Position numbers and translations under genes: made by a program. A model generated the notes under the pieces. The model worked only from the letters and a program-made list of their open reading frames with translations. It did not search any database and had not been told where the DNA came from. Source: Candidatus Accumulibacter appositus (GTDB taxonomy: Bacteria; Pseudomonadota; Gammaproteobacteria; Burkholderiales; Rhodocyclaceae). From it: 49,376 nt of DNA. The stretch lies in contig JEMX01000018.1 of NCBI GenBank assembly GCA_000585055.1, positions 206 through 49,581 on the forward strand, read 5' to 3'. Within the stretch, counting starts at the first letter, position 1; every line of letters starts with the position of its first letter. Of the stretch, positions 38,072 through 46,968 are shown piece by piece.

Positions 38072-39178
38072 CTACAGGCGTCGACCGAGGGCGGTCAGAT
38101 AGGGCAGGGCGAGGAAAGGCCAGAGGCTGGCGATCCAGCGGGTGAGACCGTTGAAATTGAGGAAGTGACCTTGCCGCCAGGTGGCCAGCGCCGCTTCCGA
38201 ATAGGGGTTGGGTGGCGTCAGATTGACCAGCGCCGTTCCGGCCATCAAGGCGACGCCGGCGAAGCCGATGCGCAAGGCCGCCGGCAGCATCAGCAGCAGT
38301 GAGAGCAGCACGCCGCCGATCAGCAGGCCGAGCCGGGCTCCCGGGGTCAGCCAGACCAGGGCGTCGTGCGGCGCGACCAGCACCGCCGCGGCCAGCGTCC
38401 TGATCGCCAGCGCCAGTGCGAAAAAGGCGAGCAGCACCAGGTGTGGCGCGTTCTGCTCGGCAAGCAGGGTGCGCGCGAACAGTCCGATGACAATCGTATT
38501 GCAGACGATGACCCCGGTTTCGAGCATGAAGAAGGCGGGCGCGGCATAGGGTACGGCCGGCGTCAGCCCAAGCACCTGGCGCAGGTCGCCGACGCCAAAG
38601 AGCAGCGTTTCGGGTGAGAGCTGGGTCAGCAGCCACATGCCGATCAGTACCAGCCCGAGTTCGGCGTGCGGGATCGGCGCCAGCAGCTTCTGCTGCAGCT
38701 GTGTGATGTGCCGAAAGATGGCCTTGCCCTTCCAGACCGCGATCACCGCACCGATGGCGCTTCCGGCGCTGTTGCACGCCAGGTCGAGATTCGAGGGCAC
38801 GCGCGTCGGTAGCCAGTTCTGCAGACATTCGACGGTGAAGCTGAGCAAGGCGCCGATGCACAGCGCGGCGAGCGCCGCCGGCCAGCGGCCGGGCAGCCGG
38901 CGCAGGCTCAGCGCCAGCAGGAAGCCAAGCGGCACATAGGCCATGACATTGACCGCCAGGTCGAATCCCGTCCAGTAACGCGGCCAGGCGGCGCCGAGAA
39001 AGGCCAGCGGCGAGAGGCCCAGGTCGCGCCAGTTGGCGAAGGGGTAGAGGCTGGCGTAGCTGATCAGCACCAGGTAGGCGAGGGCCAGGTACACGGGCAG
39101 GCGCGTCGGTCGCGGCAGCGGCTGCTGCGCAGGCGTTTCCTCGGTTGGGGCAATGATCGGCGGCTGGGCTTGTTCCAT
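38072..39178 (-). CDS. VanZ-family membrane protein
   Basis: This 368-residue integral membrane protein has an N-terminal VanZ-like domain: YLVLISYASLYPFANWRDLG, DLAVNVMAYVPLGFLLALSL and LLSFTVECLQNWLPTRVPSN with DLACNSAGSAIGA. Four or five more transmembrane helices in the C-terminal half carry no domain I recognise. VanZ proteins confer low-level teicoplanin resistance in some Gram-positives, but most Gram-negative members have no assigned role. The start at ATG 39178 has no obvious Shine-Dalgarno; an open frame continues upstream but is arginine-rich and unlikely to be coding. Confidence 0.85.
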   Translation of the reverse strand: MEQAQPPIIAPTEETPAQQPLPRPTRLPVYLALAYLVLISYASLYPFANWRDLGLSPLAFLGAAWPRYWTGFDLAVNVMAYVPLGFLLALSLRRLPGRWPAALAALCIGALLSFTVECLQNWLPTRVPSNLDLACNSAGSAIGAVIAVWKGKAIFRHITQLQQKLLAPIPHAELGLVLIGMWLLTQLSPETLLFGVGDLRQVLGLTPAVPYAAPAFFMLETGVIVCNTIVIGLFARTLLAEQNAPHLVLLAFFALALAIRTLAAAVLVAPHDALVWLTPGARLGLLIGGVLLSLLLMLPAALRIGFAGVALMAGTALVNLTPPNPYSEAALATWRQGHFLNFNGLTRWIASLWPFLALPYLTALGRRL

Positions 39179-39324
39179 GCGGATGGTGTGCCGAGCGTTA
39201 TGAAGCCGCCATTCTAGCGCCTGCGAGCGTTGGCGCGGCCGCAGCAGGCGGCTCGCTAGCCCCAAGGTACGCACCCGTGCCGCGCGGCAGGCGCTCGTTT
39301 CGGCCGGGGTGCTCGGGTGGCCAA

Positions 39325-42300
39325 TCAGTTCTTGCCCGGCTGCGCGTCGGGTATGCTGAAGTGCTTTCTTTCCTTTTCGTCGAGCTCGCGCCCGACGCGC
39401 CCGAGTACTTCGGTGGCGGTCTCTTCGATCGGGCGGCACGAGTCGCAGTGCCACCGTTGCACCGTCCCTTTCCTGCTGGTGGTGAGCACGCTGTTGCCGT
39501 CGGCAGAGAACTGCGCGCTCAGGAGCGCTCCGTCATCGCCGCGCAGGACTTCCAACTGACGGCCGCTGGCCACATCCCACAGTCGCGCGGTCCCGTCCTC
39601 GCTGGCGGTGACCGCGGTCTTGGCATCGGGAGAGAACTGCGCACTCACGACCCACTGCTCATGGCCGCGCAGCACATGCAGCTCCCGGCCGCTGACCACA
39701 TCCCACAATCGCGCGGTCTTGTCGTCGCTGGCGGTGATGACCCTGAGCGGGGGCTTGCCATCGGGAGAGAACTGCGCGTTTTCGACCCAATCATCATGGC
39801 CCTGCAGGACGTCCCACAATTTGCCGTCTTCAACCGTCCACACTCGCGCGGTGCCGTCCTGGCTAGTGGTGATCACGTAATTGCCATTGGGGGAGAACCG
39901 TGCGCTCTGAACCGGGCCCGTGTGCTCGTTCAAGGTGTGCAACAGTTTGCCGGTGTTCCCCTCCCACAGGCGGGCGGTCTCGTCGTCCTTGCTGGTGGTG
40001 ATCACGAACCTGCCATCGGGGGAGAACTGTGCGCTCTGAACCGGGCCCGGGTGGCCTTTCAGGGTGTGCAACAGTTCGCCACTGTCCACGTTCCACAGGT
40101 GCGCGGTATTGTCGTCGTCGCTGGTGGCGGTAATCACGAACTTGCCATCGCAGGAGAACTGTGCGCTCAGAACCGGGCCCGCGTGGTCTTTCAGAGTGTG
40201 CAACAGCTCGCCGGTGTTCACCTCCCACACTCGCGCGGTGCCGTCCTTGCTAGTGGTGATCACGGACTTGCCATCGCAGGAGAACTGTGCGCTCAGAACC
40301 GGGCCCGGGTGGTCTTTCAGGGTGTGCATCAGTTCGCCGGTGTTCACCTCCCACAGGCGGGCCGTCTCGTCGTCCTTGCTGGTGGTGATCGCGGTCTTGC
40401 CATCGGGAGAGAGCAGGGTAGTCCCGACCAAGCCTCCAGGAGGCTGGCGCAGCACTACCGGCTCGTGGTTGCCGTCCAGCATCCACAGTCGCGCCGTTTT
40501 GTCGTTGCTGGCGGTAAGTATGGTCGTGCCGTCGACAGAGAATTGCGCGCTTCGGACCCAACTCCCATGGCCGCGCAGGATGTGCAACAGTTCGCCGGTG
40601 TTCACCTTCCACAGTCGCACGGTCCTGTCGTCGCTAGCGGTGAGCACGGTTTTGCCGTCGGGGGAAAACTGCGCGTCCAGGACAGAACCCTCATGGCCTT
40701 GCAGGATGTGCAACAGTTCGCCGCTGTTCACGTCCCACAGTCGCACGGTCTTGTCGTCGCTAGCGGTGAGCACGGTCTTGCGGTCGGGAGAGAATTGCGC
40801 GCTCAGGACCCAATCCTGATGGCCTTTCAGTTCGTGCCGTAGATGACCGCTGTCGACGTTCCACAGTCGTGCGGTCTGGTCCTTGCTGGTGGTGATTGCG
40901 GTCTTGCCATCGGGAGAGATCTGCGCGCTCAGAACCGAGCGCTTATGCCCTTGCAGCGTGTGCAATAGTTGACCGTTGTCCACGTTCCAGAGTCGTGCGG
41001 TATCGTTCTTGTTGATGGTGATTGCGGTCTTGCCATCGGGGGAGAAGTGTGCGCTCAGAACCGGGCTTTCATGGCCGCGCAGTACGTGCGACGGGTTGCC
41101 GCTGTCCACCTCCCAAAGTCGGGCGGTGTTGTCGTCGCTGGCGGTGATCGCGGTCTTGCCATCGGGAGAGAACCGAGCGCTTCGGACGGGTGCCGTATGG
41201 CCTGTCAACACGTGCAACGGTTGGCTGCTGGCCACGTTCCACAGTCGCGCAGTTTTGTCGTCGCTGGCGGTGATCGCGGTCTTGCCATCGGGAGAAAACC
41301 GAGCGCTACGGATGGGCGCCGTATGGCCTTTCAGCTCGTGCAACTTTTGGCCGCCGGCCACGCTCCACAGTCGCGCGGTGTCGTCGTTGCCGGCGGTAAT
41401 CGCGGTCTTGCCATCGGGCGAGAACTGCGCGTTCCACACGTGGCCCTTATGGCCGCGCAGGACATGCGAGTACGCATAGTCGGCGTTCGCCGATCTGAGG
41501 ATCCCGTCGGCCTTGGCGTTGGCCTCGGGCTTGTCGAGCTGGTGCACTGCCAGCGCCAGCCGCAGGCTCTGGTCGGGATTGTACCTGCCGAGTTCTTCGG
41601 CCTTGATCGCCAGCTCACTGACGCGATTCTCAAGGGCCCGCTTTTGGGCTTCTTCTTTTGCGGCGATGGCCTGGATTTTCGACTGTTTGGCGTGGTAGCT
41701 TGCGTAGTTTGCGTCGTTTTTCGACTGCTCGGCTTCTTCTTTTGCGGCGTTTGCCTGCCATCCCAACCAGGCTGCGATCAGAGCCGCGACCACCGCGATT
41801 GCGCAACCGCCGATGGCGATATGGCTGCGCCGGGAAATGCGCTGCGCATAGTCTTCCGCCTGTTGGCGGTCCTTCACTGCGCGCGCGCGTTCCCCTTCAG
41901 CGCGCTCCGCAGCCGCGTGCTGCAATTCGGCCTCCGCCTCAAGCCTCGCCGTGCGTGCCTCCTCGGCCTGGCGCTGCAGGGCCTGCGCGCGCTCGGCTGC
42001 TTTTATGTGCCATTCCAGGCTGCCCTGGATGTAGGCGTCGACCAGCGCGTAGGCGCCAGGCCCTTCGTAACGTGTGGCCCAGGTCTCGGGATGGGCGCGG
42101 CTTTGTACCCGCGTACGCCAGCGCTCCGCGCGCCGGCGGTCGTTGTCGTCCAGCAGGTCGCCGCCTTCCTTCTCCCAGCGGGTCGCACGCCGCTGCCACT
42201 CGCGGAGTTCGCTGACGTCGAGGTCCTCTTCGTCGAGCCAGTCGCGGAACAGTTGCCATTGCCGAAACAGGCTCTCGTGGCTGATGTCGATCAGGTCGTC

Positions 42301-43491
42301 GTCGCCGATCGCCCGGCCGGCACGCGGCAGCACGAAACCGGCGCTCTCCGCACGAAAGGCGTCGAGCACCGCGTGCAGGTCGTCGTGCTCGCTCCCGGGC
42401 AGTAGCTGCCGCAGCTCGTGCAGCGTCTGCGGTCGGCGTACGTCGCGGCCTTCGTGTCGTTCGACCAGCGACAGCAGCACCTGGCGTGCGATGCGGCGCC
42501 GCGCGGCGCTCAGCGATGCATGGATCGCCGAGGCATGGTTGTCGATGGCGTTCGAGAGCGATGGCCCGGTGCCGCCCTCGGCGGTGCCGAGGCTGTCCTG
42601 GCGCGGCGCACAGATGGCATTGAAATCATCGGCGTCGATCTCGCTCCGCCCCTGTGAGCTGGCGCGTTGCCACATGCAGAGCAGGGCATGTTGGAGGATC
42701 GGCAGTTCGTCGTCGCCGCTTAGTGCGTTGAGCATGCGGTTGGCGAGTACCGGGTCGATACTGCCGCCGGCCAGAGTAAGCGGCGAGACGATGACCGATT
42801 TGATCTGCTCGACAGCGAGGCGCGGCGTCAGGTAGATGCCACTGTTGATGGCTTCGGGAAAGCCATGGAAGGTGACGCAATTGCCAAGGAAGTCCGAGCG
42901 CATGGTGATTACCACGTAGATCGGCAGGGCTTCGCTCGCCGAACGCAGGAGCAAGGCGACGAAACTGTCGGCCTCGTCGGGGTTCCGCTGCCGGTAGCGG
43001 AAGATTTCCTCGAACTGGTCTACCACCAGCAACAGGGACTGGCCTTCGAAAGCATCGGCTTTCTGGCGGTACAGCTCGGCCAGGGCCAGCGGGCTGGTGC
43101 CGAGCATTGCCGCCAGCGACGAGAGCGCAGCGGCGTGCTCCCTGTTGTCAGCCCAGCGGGGGTCTTCGCTCAGTGCGTTCGCCAGATTGGCCAGTGGAGC
43201 GTCGCCGGGCTGGAAGGTGCAGATGTTCCAGCGACAAGGCGGACTGGCGTCGCTGCCGGCCGGGGCATGCAGTGCGCCCCGGTGCAGCGCCGGAATCAGT
43301 CCGGCGCGTACCAGCGACGATTTGCCGCTGCCCGAGGCACCGAGCACGGCGGTGAAGCGCTGCCGGCGTTCGAGCTTGGCGAGCAGTTCACGGACCTGCG
43401 GCTCGCGGCCGAAAAAGAGCAGCGACTCGTTTTCGGTGAACGGGCGCAGGCCGACGTAGGGTGCCGGCAGGCTGAGCTTGATGCGCTTCAT
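39325..43491 (-). CDS. STAND NTPase with 16 WD40 units, partner of the TIR protein
   Basis: This 1388-residue protein starts MKRIKLSLPAPYVGLRPFTE, the typical lead-in of bacterial nSTAND proteins. Walker A is LGASGSGKSSLVRAG at residues 50-64 and Walker B is SLLLVVDQFEEIFR. The NTPase arm runs to about residue 490. A glutamate/alanine-rich coiled coil follows, with a possible transmembrane helix (IGGCAIAVVAALIAAWLGW) near 557. Sixteen WD40 units of about 42 residues run from about 675 to 1355, consensus GH-x6-FSPDGKTAITxSxDxTARLW. Its ATG overlaps the TIR gene's TGA by four bases, so both are made together. WD40 repeats in STAND proteins are ligand sensors. It probably recognises an infection signal and oligomerises to switch on the TIR protein (inference). 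Confidence 0.92.
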   Translation of the reverse strand: MKRIKLSLPAPYVGLRPFTENESLLFFGREPQVRELLAKLERRQRFTAVLGASGSGKSSLVRAGLIPALHRGALHAPAGSDASPPCRWNICTFQPGDAPLANLANALSEDPRWADNREHAAALSSLAAMLGTSPLALAELYRQKADAFEGQSLLLVVDQFEEIFRYRQRNPDEADSFVALLLRSASEALPIYVVITMRSDFLGNCVTFHGFPEAINSGIYLTPRLAVEQIKSVIVSPLTLAGGSIDPVLANRMLNALSGDDELPILQHALLCMWQRASSQGRSEIDADDFNAICAPRQDSLGTAEGGTGPSLSNAIDNHASAIHASLSAARRRIARQVLLSLVERHEGRDVRRPQTLHELRQLLPGSEHDDLHAVLDAFRAESAGFVLPRAGRAIGDDDLIDISHESLFRQWQLFRDWLDEEDLDVSELREWQRRATRWEKEGGDLLDDNDRRRAERWRTRVQSRAHPETWATRYEGPGAYALVDAYIQGSLEWHIKAAERAQALQRQAEEARTARLEAEAELQHAAAERAEGERARAVKDRQQAEDYAQRISRRSHIAIGGCAIAVVAALIAAWLGWQANAAKEEAEQSKNDANYASYHAKQSKIQAIAAKEEAQKRALENRVSELAIKAEELGRYNPDQSLRLALAVHQLDKPEANAKADGILRSANADYAYSHVLRGHKGHVWNAQFSPDGKTAITAGNDDTARLWSVAGGQKLHELKGHTAPIRSARFSPDGKTAITASDDKTARLWNVASSQPLHVLTGHTAPVRSARFSPDGKTAITASDDNTARLWEVDSGNPSHVLRGHESPVLSAHFSPDGKTAITINKNDTARLWNVDNGQLLHTLQGHKRSVLSAQISPDGKTAITTSKDQTARLWNVDSGHLRHELKGHQDWVLSAQFSPDRKTVLTASDDKTVRLWDVNSGELLHILQGHEGSVLDAQFSPDGKTVLTASDDRTVRLWKVNTGELLHILRGHGSWVRSAQFSVDGTTILTASNDKTARLWMLDGNHEPVVLRQPPGGLVGTTLLSPDGKTAITTSKDDETARLWEVNTGELMHTLKDHPGPVLSAQFSCDGKSVITTSKDGTARVWEVNTGELLHTLKDHAGPVLSAQFSCDGKFVITATSDDDNTAHLWNVDSGELLHTLKGHPGPVQSAQFSPDGRFVITTSKDDETARLWEGNTGKLLHTLNEHTGPVQSARFSPNGNYVITTSQDGTARVWTVEDGKLWDVLQGHDDWVENAQFSPDGKPPLRVITASDDKTARLWDVVSGRELHVLRGHEQWVVSAQFSPDAKTAVTASEDGTARLWDVASGRQLEVLRGDDGALLSAQFSADGNSVLTTSRKGTVQRWHCDSCRPIEETATEVLGRVGRELDEKERKHFSIPDAQPGKN
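39427..41466 (-). repeat. Tandem WD40-coding repeats (16 units of about 126 bp)
   Basis: The coding region for the propeller part of the STAND protein is a head-to-tail array of related 126-base units. Each encodes a His-containing GH or DH start, F-S-P-D-G-K and a T-A-R-L-W end. Unit 9 has lost its GH dipeptide (it begins LRQPPGG). Units 9 to 12 are especially alike, for example TSKDDETARLWE in both 9 and 12, suggesting recent duplication. Confidence 0.88.
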
Positions 43492-45053
43492 GCTGGCGAC
43501 AGTCCGCGCAGGAAATCGGCGAGGTCCTGCTCGTTGATCGCGACCACGTCGTCCGACTCGATGCGGAACTCGCTGGCAACGGTCCCGTTTTCGAGGTACA
43601 CCCCCCAACGTTCGAGCGGCAGGCCGCTCTCGGCGAGCTGGTTGAGAAAGTAGAGCAGGCGGTTGTAGACCGCGAAACGCTTGCTGGGGTCGGCAAAAAT
43701 GGTGATGCCGGCGCGACAGGGCCGCAGGAGTTCCGTGACGTCGACGCCATTGTTGCCCAGTGGTGCGTTCGGCGGCAGGCCGCGCTGGTCGAAATTCTGG
43801 CCGCGAATGATCGCGCTGAGCCGGCCGGTCAAGGCCGGCACGCTGGCCAGGTCGTCGGGCACGCTGGCCAGGTCGTCGACGAAGACCAGCGGCTTGCGCA
43901 CCCTGGCGAGCGCTGGCGCCGTTGGCGTGACAGCCGCGCGTTCGCGACGCGTGCGTTCGGCGTGCAGACGTTCGATGACTTCGCGCTGGAAAGCGGTACG
44001 ATTGGTAACCCGCAGGGATTCGGTCTGGAACAGCGCGGCGTGTCCGGGATCTGCGATCTCGTCGGGGGCTGGGAGACTCTCGCACCATTGCATGATCGGC
44101 ATGCTCGCCCGGCGCGCGTCGCGGGCGCGCTGGAATTGCAGCTGTGGCAGCGGCGCCGCGAAGCCTCTGAACTTGCGCCCGGCGCTGGCCGAGAGCAGTT
44201 GCACGAAGAGGTCGCTGCGTTCGAGGTCGGCGCTGATCGTGGTGTCGAATTCCTGTGGCGTCAAGCCGACGTAGTCGCCCTCAGGCAGGACGGTGATGCC
44301 CTCGGCTGCCAGCGCCGCCCTGATGGCGCCGTGCTGCAGTTCGAGGTCGTCGGTGGCGTCGGCGAGTACGACCGTTCCGAGGGGCGCGAGGCCGACAGCT
44401 GCTTTGCCGTTCGTCCTTGCCGATTCAGGGCGGGTGTTGCCGGCGGCGATGTCTGCTTGGGTTGTTGCGGACGTCATTGCCGTGACCGTGCGCGCGGCGC
44501 GTATGCGGGCATCGATGGGCACGCGCAGCTCGTTCAGGATCCGCCAGTAGTAGCGGGTGCCTTCCTCGTCGCAGTCTTTCGGGCTGGGGTAACCGGCGAG
44601 TACCGGCGATGCGGCGTTGACCGGCTTGTACCAGAACTTGGCGTGAATCGTGCCCTTGCGCAGCGCCTGAATAATCGGCGGCACGCCGGTGAGGTCCTCG
44701 AAAGGCCAGATCTCGACGACCAGGACGTCACTCGGCTTCTCCGCGCTGCCACCATGGCTGCGGACGAAGTGTTCGAGCTCCTTGCCACACCACTGCGAAT
44801 CGACGTAGTTCTGGGACAGCAAGAGGACCAGCAAACGGCTGCGCCGGACCTTGTCCAGCAACTCGTCGTTGAATTCGTCGCCGGGCCGGAGCTGGTGGTC
44901 GATGAAGATGTTCTTCGGGAGTGCGCTCGGTCCTTCGTTGAGGTTGGCCGCCAGCGCAGTCACCCAGCCGACCGAAGTGGACGCCCCCAGGGCAAGGCCA
45001 TTGTCAGCATGCGCGTAGCTGACGAAGATATCGTACGTTTCAGAAGGGTCCAT
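43488..45053 (-). CDS. TIR-domain protein with three tandem TIR-like modules
   Basis: This 521-residue protein begins with a TIR domain (residues 7-130): YDIFVSYAHADN, then NYVDSQWCGKELEHF with the putative catalytic glutamate E92 of NAD-cleaving TIR domains. A second TIR-like module (about 226-325) has LGTVVLADATDDLELQHGAI and DLERSDLFVQLLSASAGRKF, ending in MPIMQWCE. A third (about 387-495) has KPLVFVDDLASVPDD and LLRPCRAGITIFADP. The later two lack an obvious catalytic Glu and may mediate assembly. GGGAGG lies six bases before ATG 45053. The gene is upstream of and overlaps the STAND gene. Likely function: NADase effector activated by the WD40 sensor, causing abortive infection (inference from TIR-STAND systems). 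Confidence 0.88.
   Translation of the reverse strand: MDPSETYDIFVSYAHADNGLALGASTSVGWVTALAANLNEGPSALPKNIFIDHQLRPGDEFNDELLDKVRRSRLLVLLLSQNYVDSQWCGKELEHFVRSHGGSAEKPSDVLVVEIWPFEDLTGVPPIIQALRKGTIHAKFWYKPVNAASPVLAGYPSPKDCDEEGTRYYWRILNELRVPIDARIRAARTVTAMTSATTQADIAAGNTRPESARTNGKAAVGLAPLGTVVLADATDDLELQHGAIRAALAAEGITVLPEGDYVGLTPQEFDTTISADLERSDLFVQLLSASAGRKFRGFAAPLPQLQFQRARDARRASMPIMQWCESLPAPDEIADPGHAALFQTESLRVTNRTAFQREVIERLHAERTRRERAAVTPTAPALARVRKPLVFVDDLASVPDDLASVPALTGRLSAIIRGQNFDQRGLPPNAPLGNNGVDVTELLRPCRAGITIFADPSKRFAVYNRLLYFLNQLAESGLPLERWGVYLENGTVASEFRIESDDVVAINEQDLADFLRGLSPA
43837..43878. repeat. In-frame 21-bp tandem duplication in the TIR gene
   Basis: GGCACGCTGGCCAGGTCGTCG occurs twice in direct succession (43837-43857 and 43858-43878). 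It duplicates the seven residues DDLASVP at about residues 393-406, in the third TIR-like module, without shifting the frame. Confidence 0.9.
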
Positions 45054-45385
45054 GGCGGCCTCCCAAACATTTTCATCGCGGTGGTGGGGATGCGCATCTG
45101 CACCGTAAATACTAGCAGCCGCGAGGGATGGCTGCCGAGTTTTGCGCCACCCGATCGACATGTCGGCAGAGGACTTGGTGCCGGCTGCCAGGATCTCTGC
45201 CAGGAGATGGAATGTCGGGCGCCTGAGGGCAGATGCTGTCGCACGAGTGCCTCGAATGAGCGTGTCGCCTGTGGTGTGTGGCAATCGCTCGCGCGACTCG
45301 CATTGCTGCCTATCGCCACATCGGGCGCCGCTACTGGCCGGATTTGTGCGACACTGCCCGCTTTTTACTTCGTCAAGCCGCTCGC
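45054..45385. promoter_or_regulatory. Divergent promoter region of the TIR-STAND operon and the glycosyltransferase side
   Basis: This gene-free stretch lies between the divergent TIR gene and the small charged protein gene. No clear -35/-10 pair or operator is evident. A CTTTTTACTTCG at 45360-45371 is the only marked T-run. It must hold at least the TIR-STAND promoter. Confidence 0.35.
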
Positions 45386-45427
45386 GCGGCTATTGGGGGA
45401 CTCGCCGCGGCTATTGGGGGACTCGCC
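45386..45427. repeat. 21-bp tandem duplication containing a ribosome binding site
   Basis: GCGGCTATTGGGGGACTCGCC is present twice head to tail (45386-45406 and 45407-45427). The second copy ends right before the TTG start of the small charged protein, and its GGGGGA acts as the Shine-Dalgarno. The duplication thus provides a spare copy of the initiation region. Confidence 0.9.
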
Positions 45428-45610
45428 TTGGCAAAACCAAATTATCAGTTCGAGAAGCGCCAGAGAGAACTTGAGAAGAAACGCAAGAAGGAAGAGAAGC
45501 GCCAGGTCGCTCTTGCTGCCAAGGGTGCAGCGGCTGGCGACGATACAGAGGCTGCGCAGCAGCCTGCAGCGGTGGACAGCGATGCCCCGGAGACCACTAC
45601 CGGCGGTTGA
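45428..45610 (+). CDS. Small charged protein common in Betaproteobacteria
   Basis: This 60-residue protein starts at a TTG as MAKPNYQFEKRQRELEKKRK, continues KEEKRQVALAAKG and ends in an acidic threonine/proline tail. Short proteins with this exact style of opening (AKPNYxFEKRQRELxKKxKKEEK) are widespread in Betaproteobacteria and have no known function. The GGGGGA seven bases upstream favours the TTG. No partner is evident; it is separated by 165 bases from the glycosyltransferase. Confidence 0.75.
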   Translation: MAKPNYQFEKRQRELEKKRKKEEKRQVALAAKGAAAGDDTEAAQQPAAVDSDAPETTTGG

Positions 45611-45774
45611 GCGAAGTGATCGCTGTCGGCTTCGTGTCGTAGGTGAGACGTGCTGAGGGCCCGGGGCCGGCGCCGTACTTGTGCACGCATCGCAAACATG
45701 CCGCTCGTCGCTGCTGCCTGGTGCTTCGTTGCCGGTAGCGGCGCGGGCGACGGCGGCAAGGGGTGACGGGCGAC

Positions 45775-46968
45775 ATGTCTCTGACGCTGATCGTTCTATG
45801 CGTGCCCGCTTTCCTGGTTGCTGCGGCAGGCCTGCTGGCGGGACTCGTCTTCATGTCTGCTCTGTCCATGCCCAGGGTGCAGCGTAGCGGTACGGTGACC
45901 ATGATCCTGCCGCTGACCGGTGAAGCGGTCGGACTGGCCGCCCTGCTACGCGCGCTCGAGGTGCAAACGCTGCCGGCACGGCGCCTGTTGATCTGCGTCG
46001 AGGGCAGGCATGATCCGGCCTATGCCCGTGCGCTGCAACTGGCGAGCACGACCAGCCTGCCGATCGAGATTCTGATCGCCGGCGAGGCAAGCGATTGTGC
46101 CCAGAAGTGCTGCAATCAGATCGCTGGACTGGCGCGGATCGATGCGCGCGACGAGGTCGTCGTCCTGTTCGACGCGGACATCGCGCCGCCGCCGTGGTGG
46201 CTGTCGGCTCTGGCGACGCCACTGCTCGACGGCAGTGCCGATATCGTCACCGGCTACCGCTGGCCGCTGTTCGCCGGACAGCGTTTTGGCGCCATGCCGG
46301 GTGTCTTGCTTTCCTCCCAACTCGCAGCCGCAATCGACCGGGGAATTGCCCTGTTGCCGCGGCTCGCAGCCTTTCCGGTCACCTGGGGCGGGTCGCTGGC
46401 GCTGTCGCCGCGCGCGCTCGAAAAACTCGATGCGGCGCGTCTTCTCGGCAGCACCTTGTCGGACGATTGCAGCCTCGGCGCACAAGCCGCCGCCCTGGGC
46501 CTGCGCGTGCTGACCCGGCGCGCGCTACTGGTGCCGACACCGGCGAGCGGCGGTCTGGTCGCGCTGTGGCGTTTCGGGCGCCGGCAGTACCAGATCATCC
46601 GCGTTTATCGACCGTCGCTGTGGTGGCTGGCCTTGCTGGCGCTGAGCAGTCGCGTCACGGCCTGGGGGGTGCTTATGGCCAATTTCGAGCAGGGGTGGGC
46701 GCGCCTGGCGACCCTGGCTTTGCTCATCTTCGCGCTGCTGGCCGTGCTCATTCAGGCGCTGGTCGGGCGCCGGCTGGGCATGGCCGATCCGCTCGCCATG
46801 ACGGTGCTGCAGGGCTTGCTCGCGCTGTGCAAGCCGCTGCTTGATGTCTTCCACTGGAGTCTGGTGCTGGCGGCCGTGGACACACGCATCATTCGTTGGG
46901 GCCATCTCGCTTATCGTGTTGCCGGGCCGGCGCAGATCGCCGTCATGAGTCGTCGCCGATGGGGCTGA
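45775..46968 (+). CDS. Ceramide-glucosyltransferase-like GT21/GT2 glycosyltransferase
   Basis: This 397-residue protein has an N-terminal membrane helix, then a GT-A fold: MILPLTGEAVGLAALLRALE, DEVVVLFDADIAPPPWW with a D-x-D, and LSDDCSLGAQAAALGLRVLT with the second acidic motif. RFGRRQYQIIRVYRP plays the role of the (Q/R)xxRW motif. C-terminal helices follow. This is the layout of GT21 ceramide glucosyltransferases and their bacterial hopanoid/lipid relatives. The acceptor is probably a lipid (inference). The start at ATG 45775 is preferred; a GTG at 45763 is possible. Its 3' end overlaps the P450 gene by ten bases, which implies co-translation. Confidence 0.85.
   Translation: MSLTLIVLCVPAFLVAAAGLLAGLVFMSALSMPRVQRSGTVTMILPLTGEAVGLAALLRALEVQTLPARRLLICVEGRHDPAYARALQLASTTSLPIEILIAGEASDCAQKCCNQIAGLARIDARDEVVVLFDADIAPPPWWLSALATPLLDGSADIVTGYRWPLFAGQRFGAMPGVLLSSQLAAAIDRGIALLPRLAAFPVTWGGSLALSPRALEKLDAARLLGSTLSDDCSLGAQAAALGLRVLTRRALLVPTPASGGLVALWRFGRRQYQIIRVYRPSLWWLALLALSSRVTAWGVLMANFEQGWARLATLALLIFALLAVLIQALVGRRLGMADPLAMTVLQGLLALCKPLLDVFHWSLVLAAVDTRIIRWGHLAYRVAGPAQIAVMSRRRWG

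Noticed and set aside
39179..39454. N-terminal extension of the VanZ protein
   Set aside because: The extension is arginine-rich and would overlap the opposite regulatory end of the STAND gene; the protein has a normal start at 39178.
43492..44088. N-terminal extension of the STAND protein by about 200 residues
   Set aside because: This stretch is the shadow of the TIR gene in another frame; the ATGA overlap and the family-typical start fix the STAND start at 43491.
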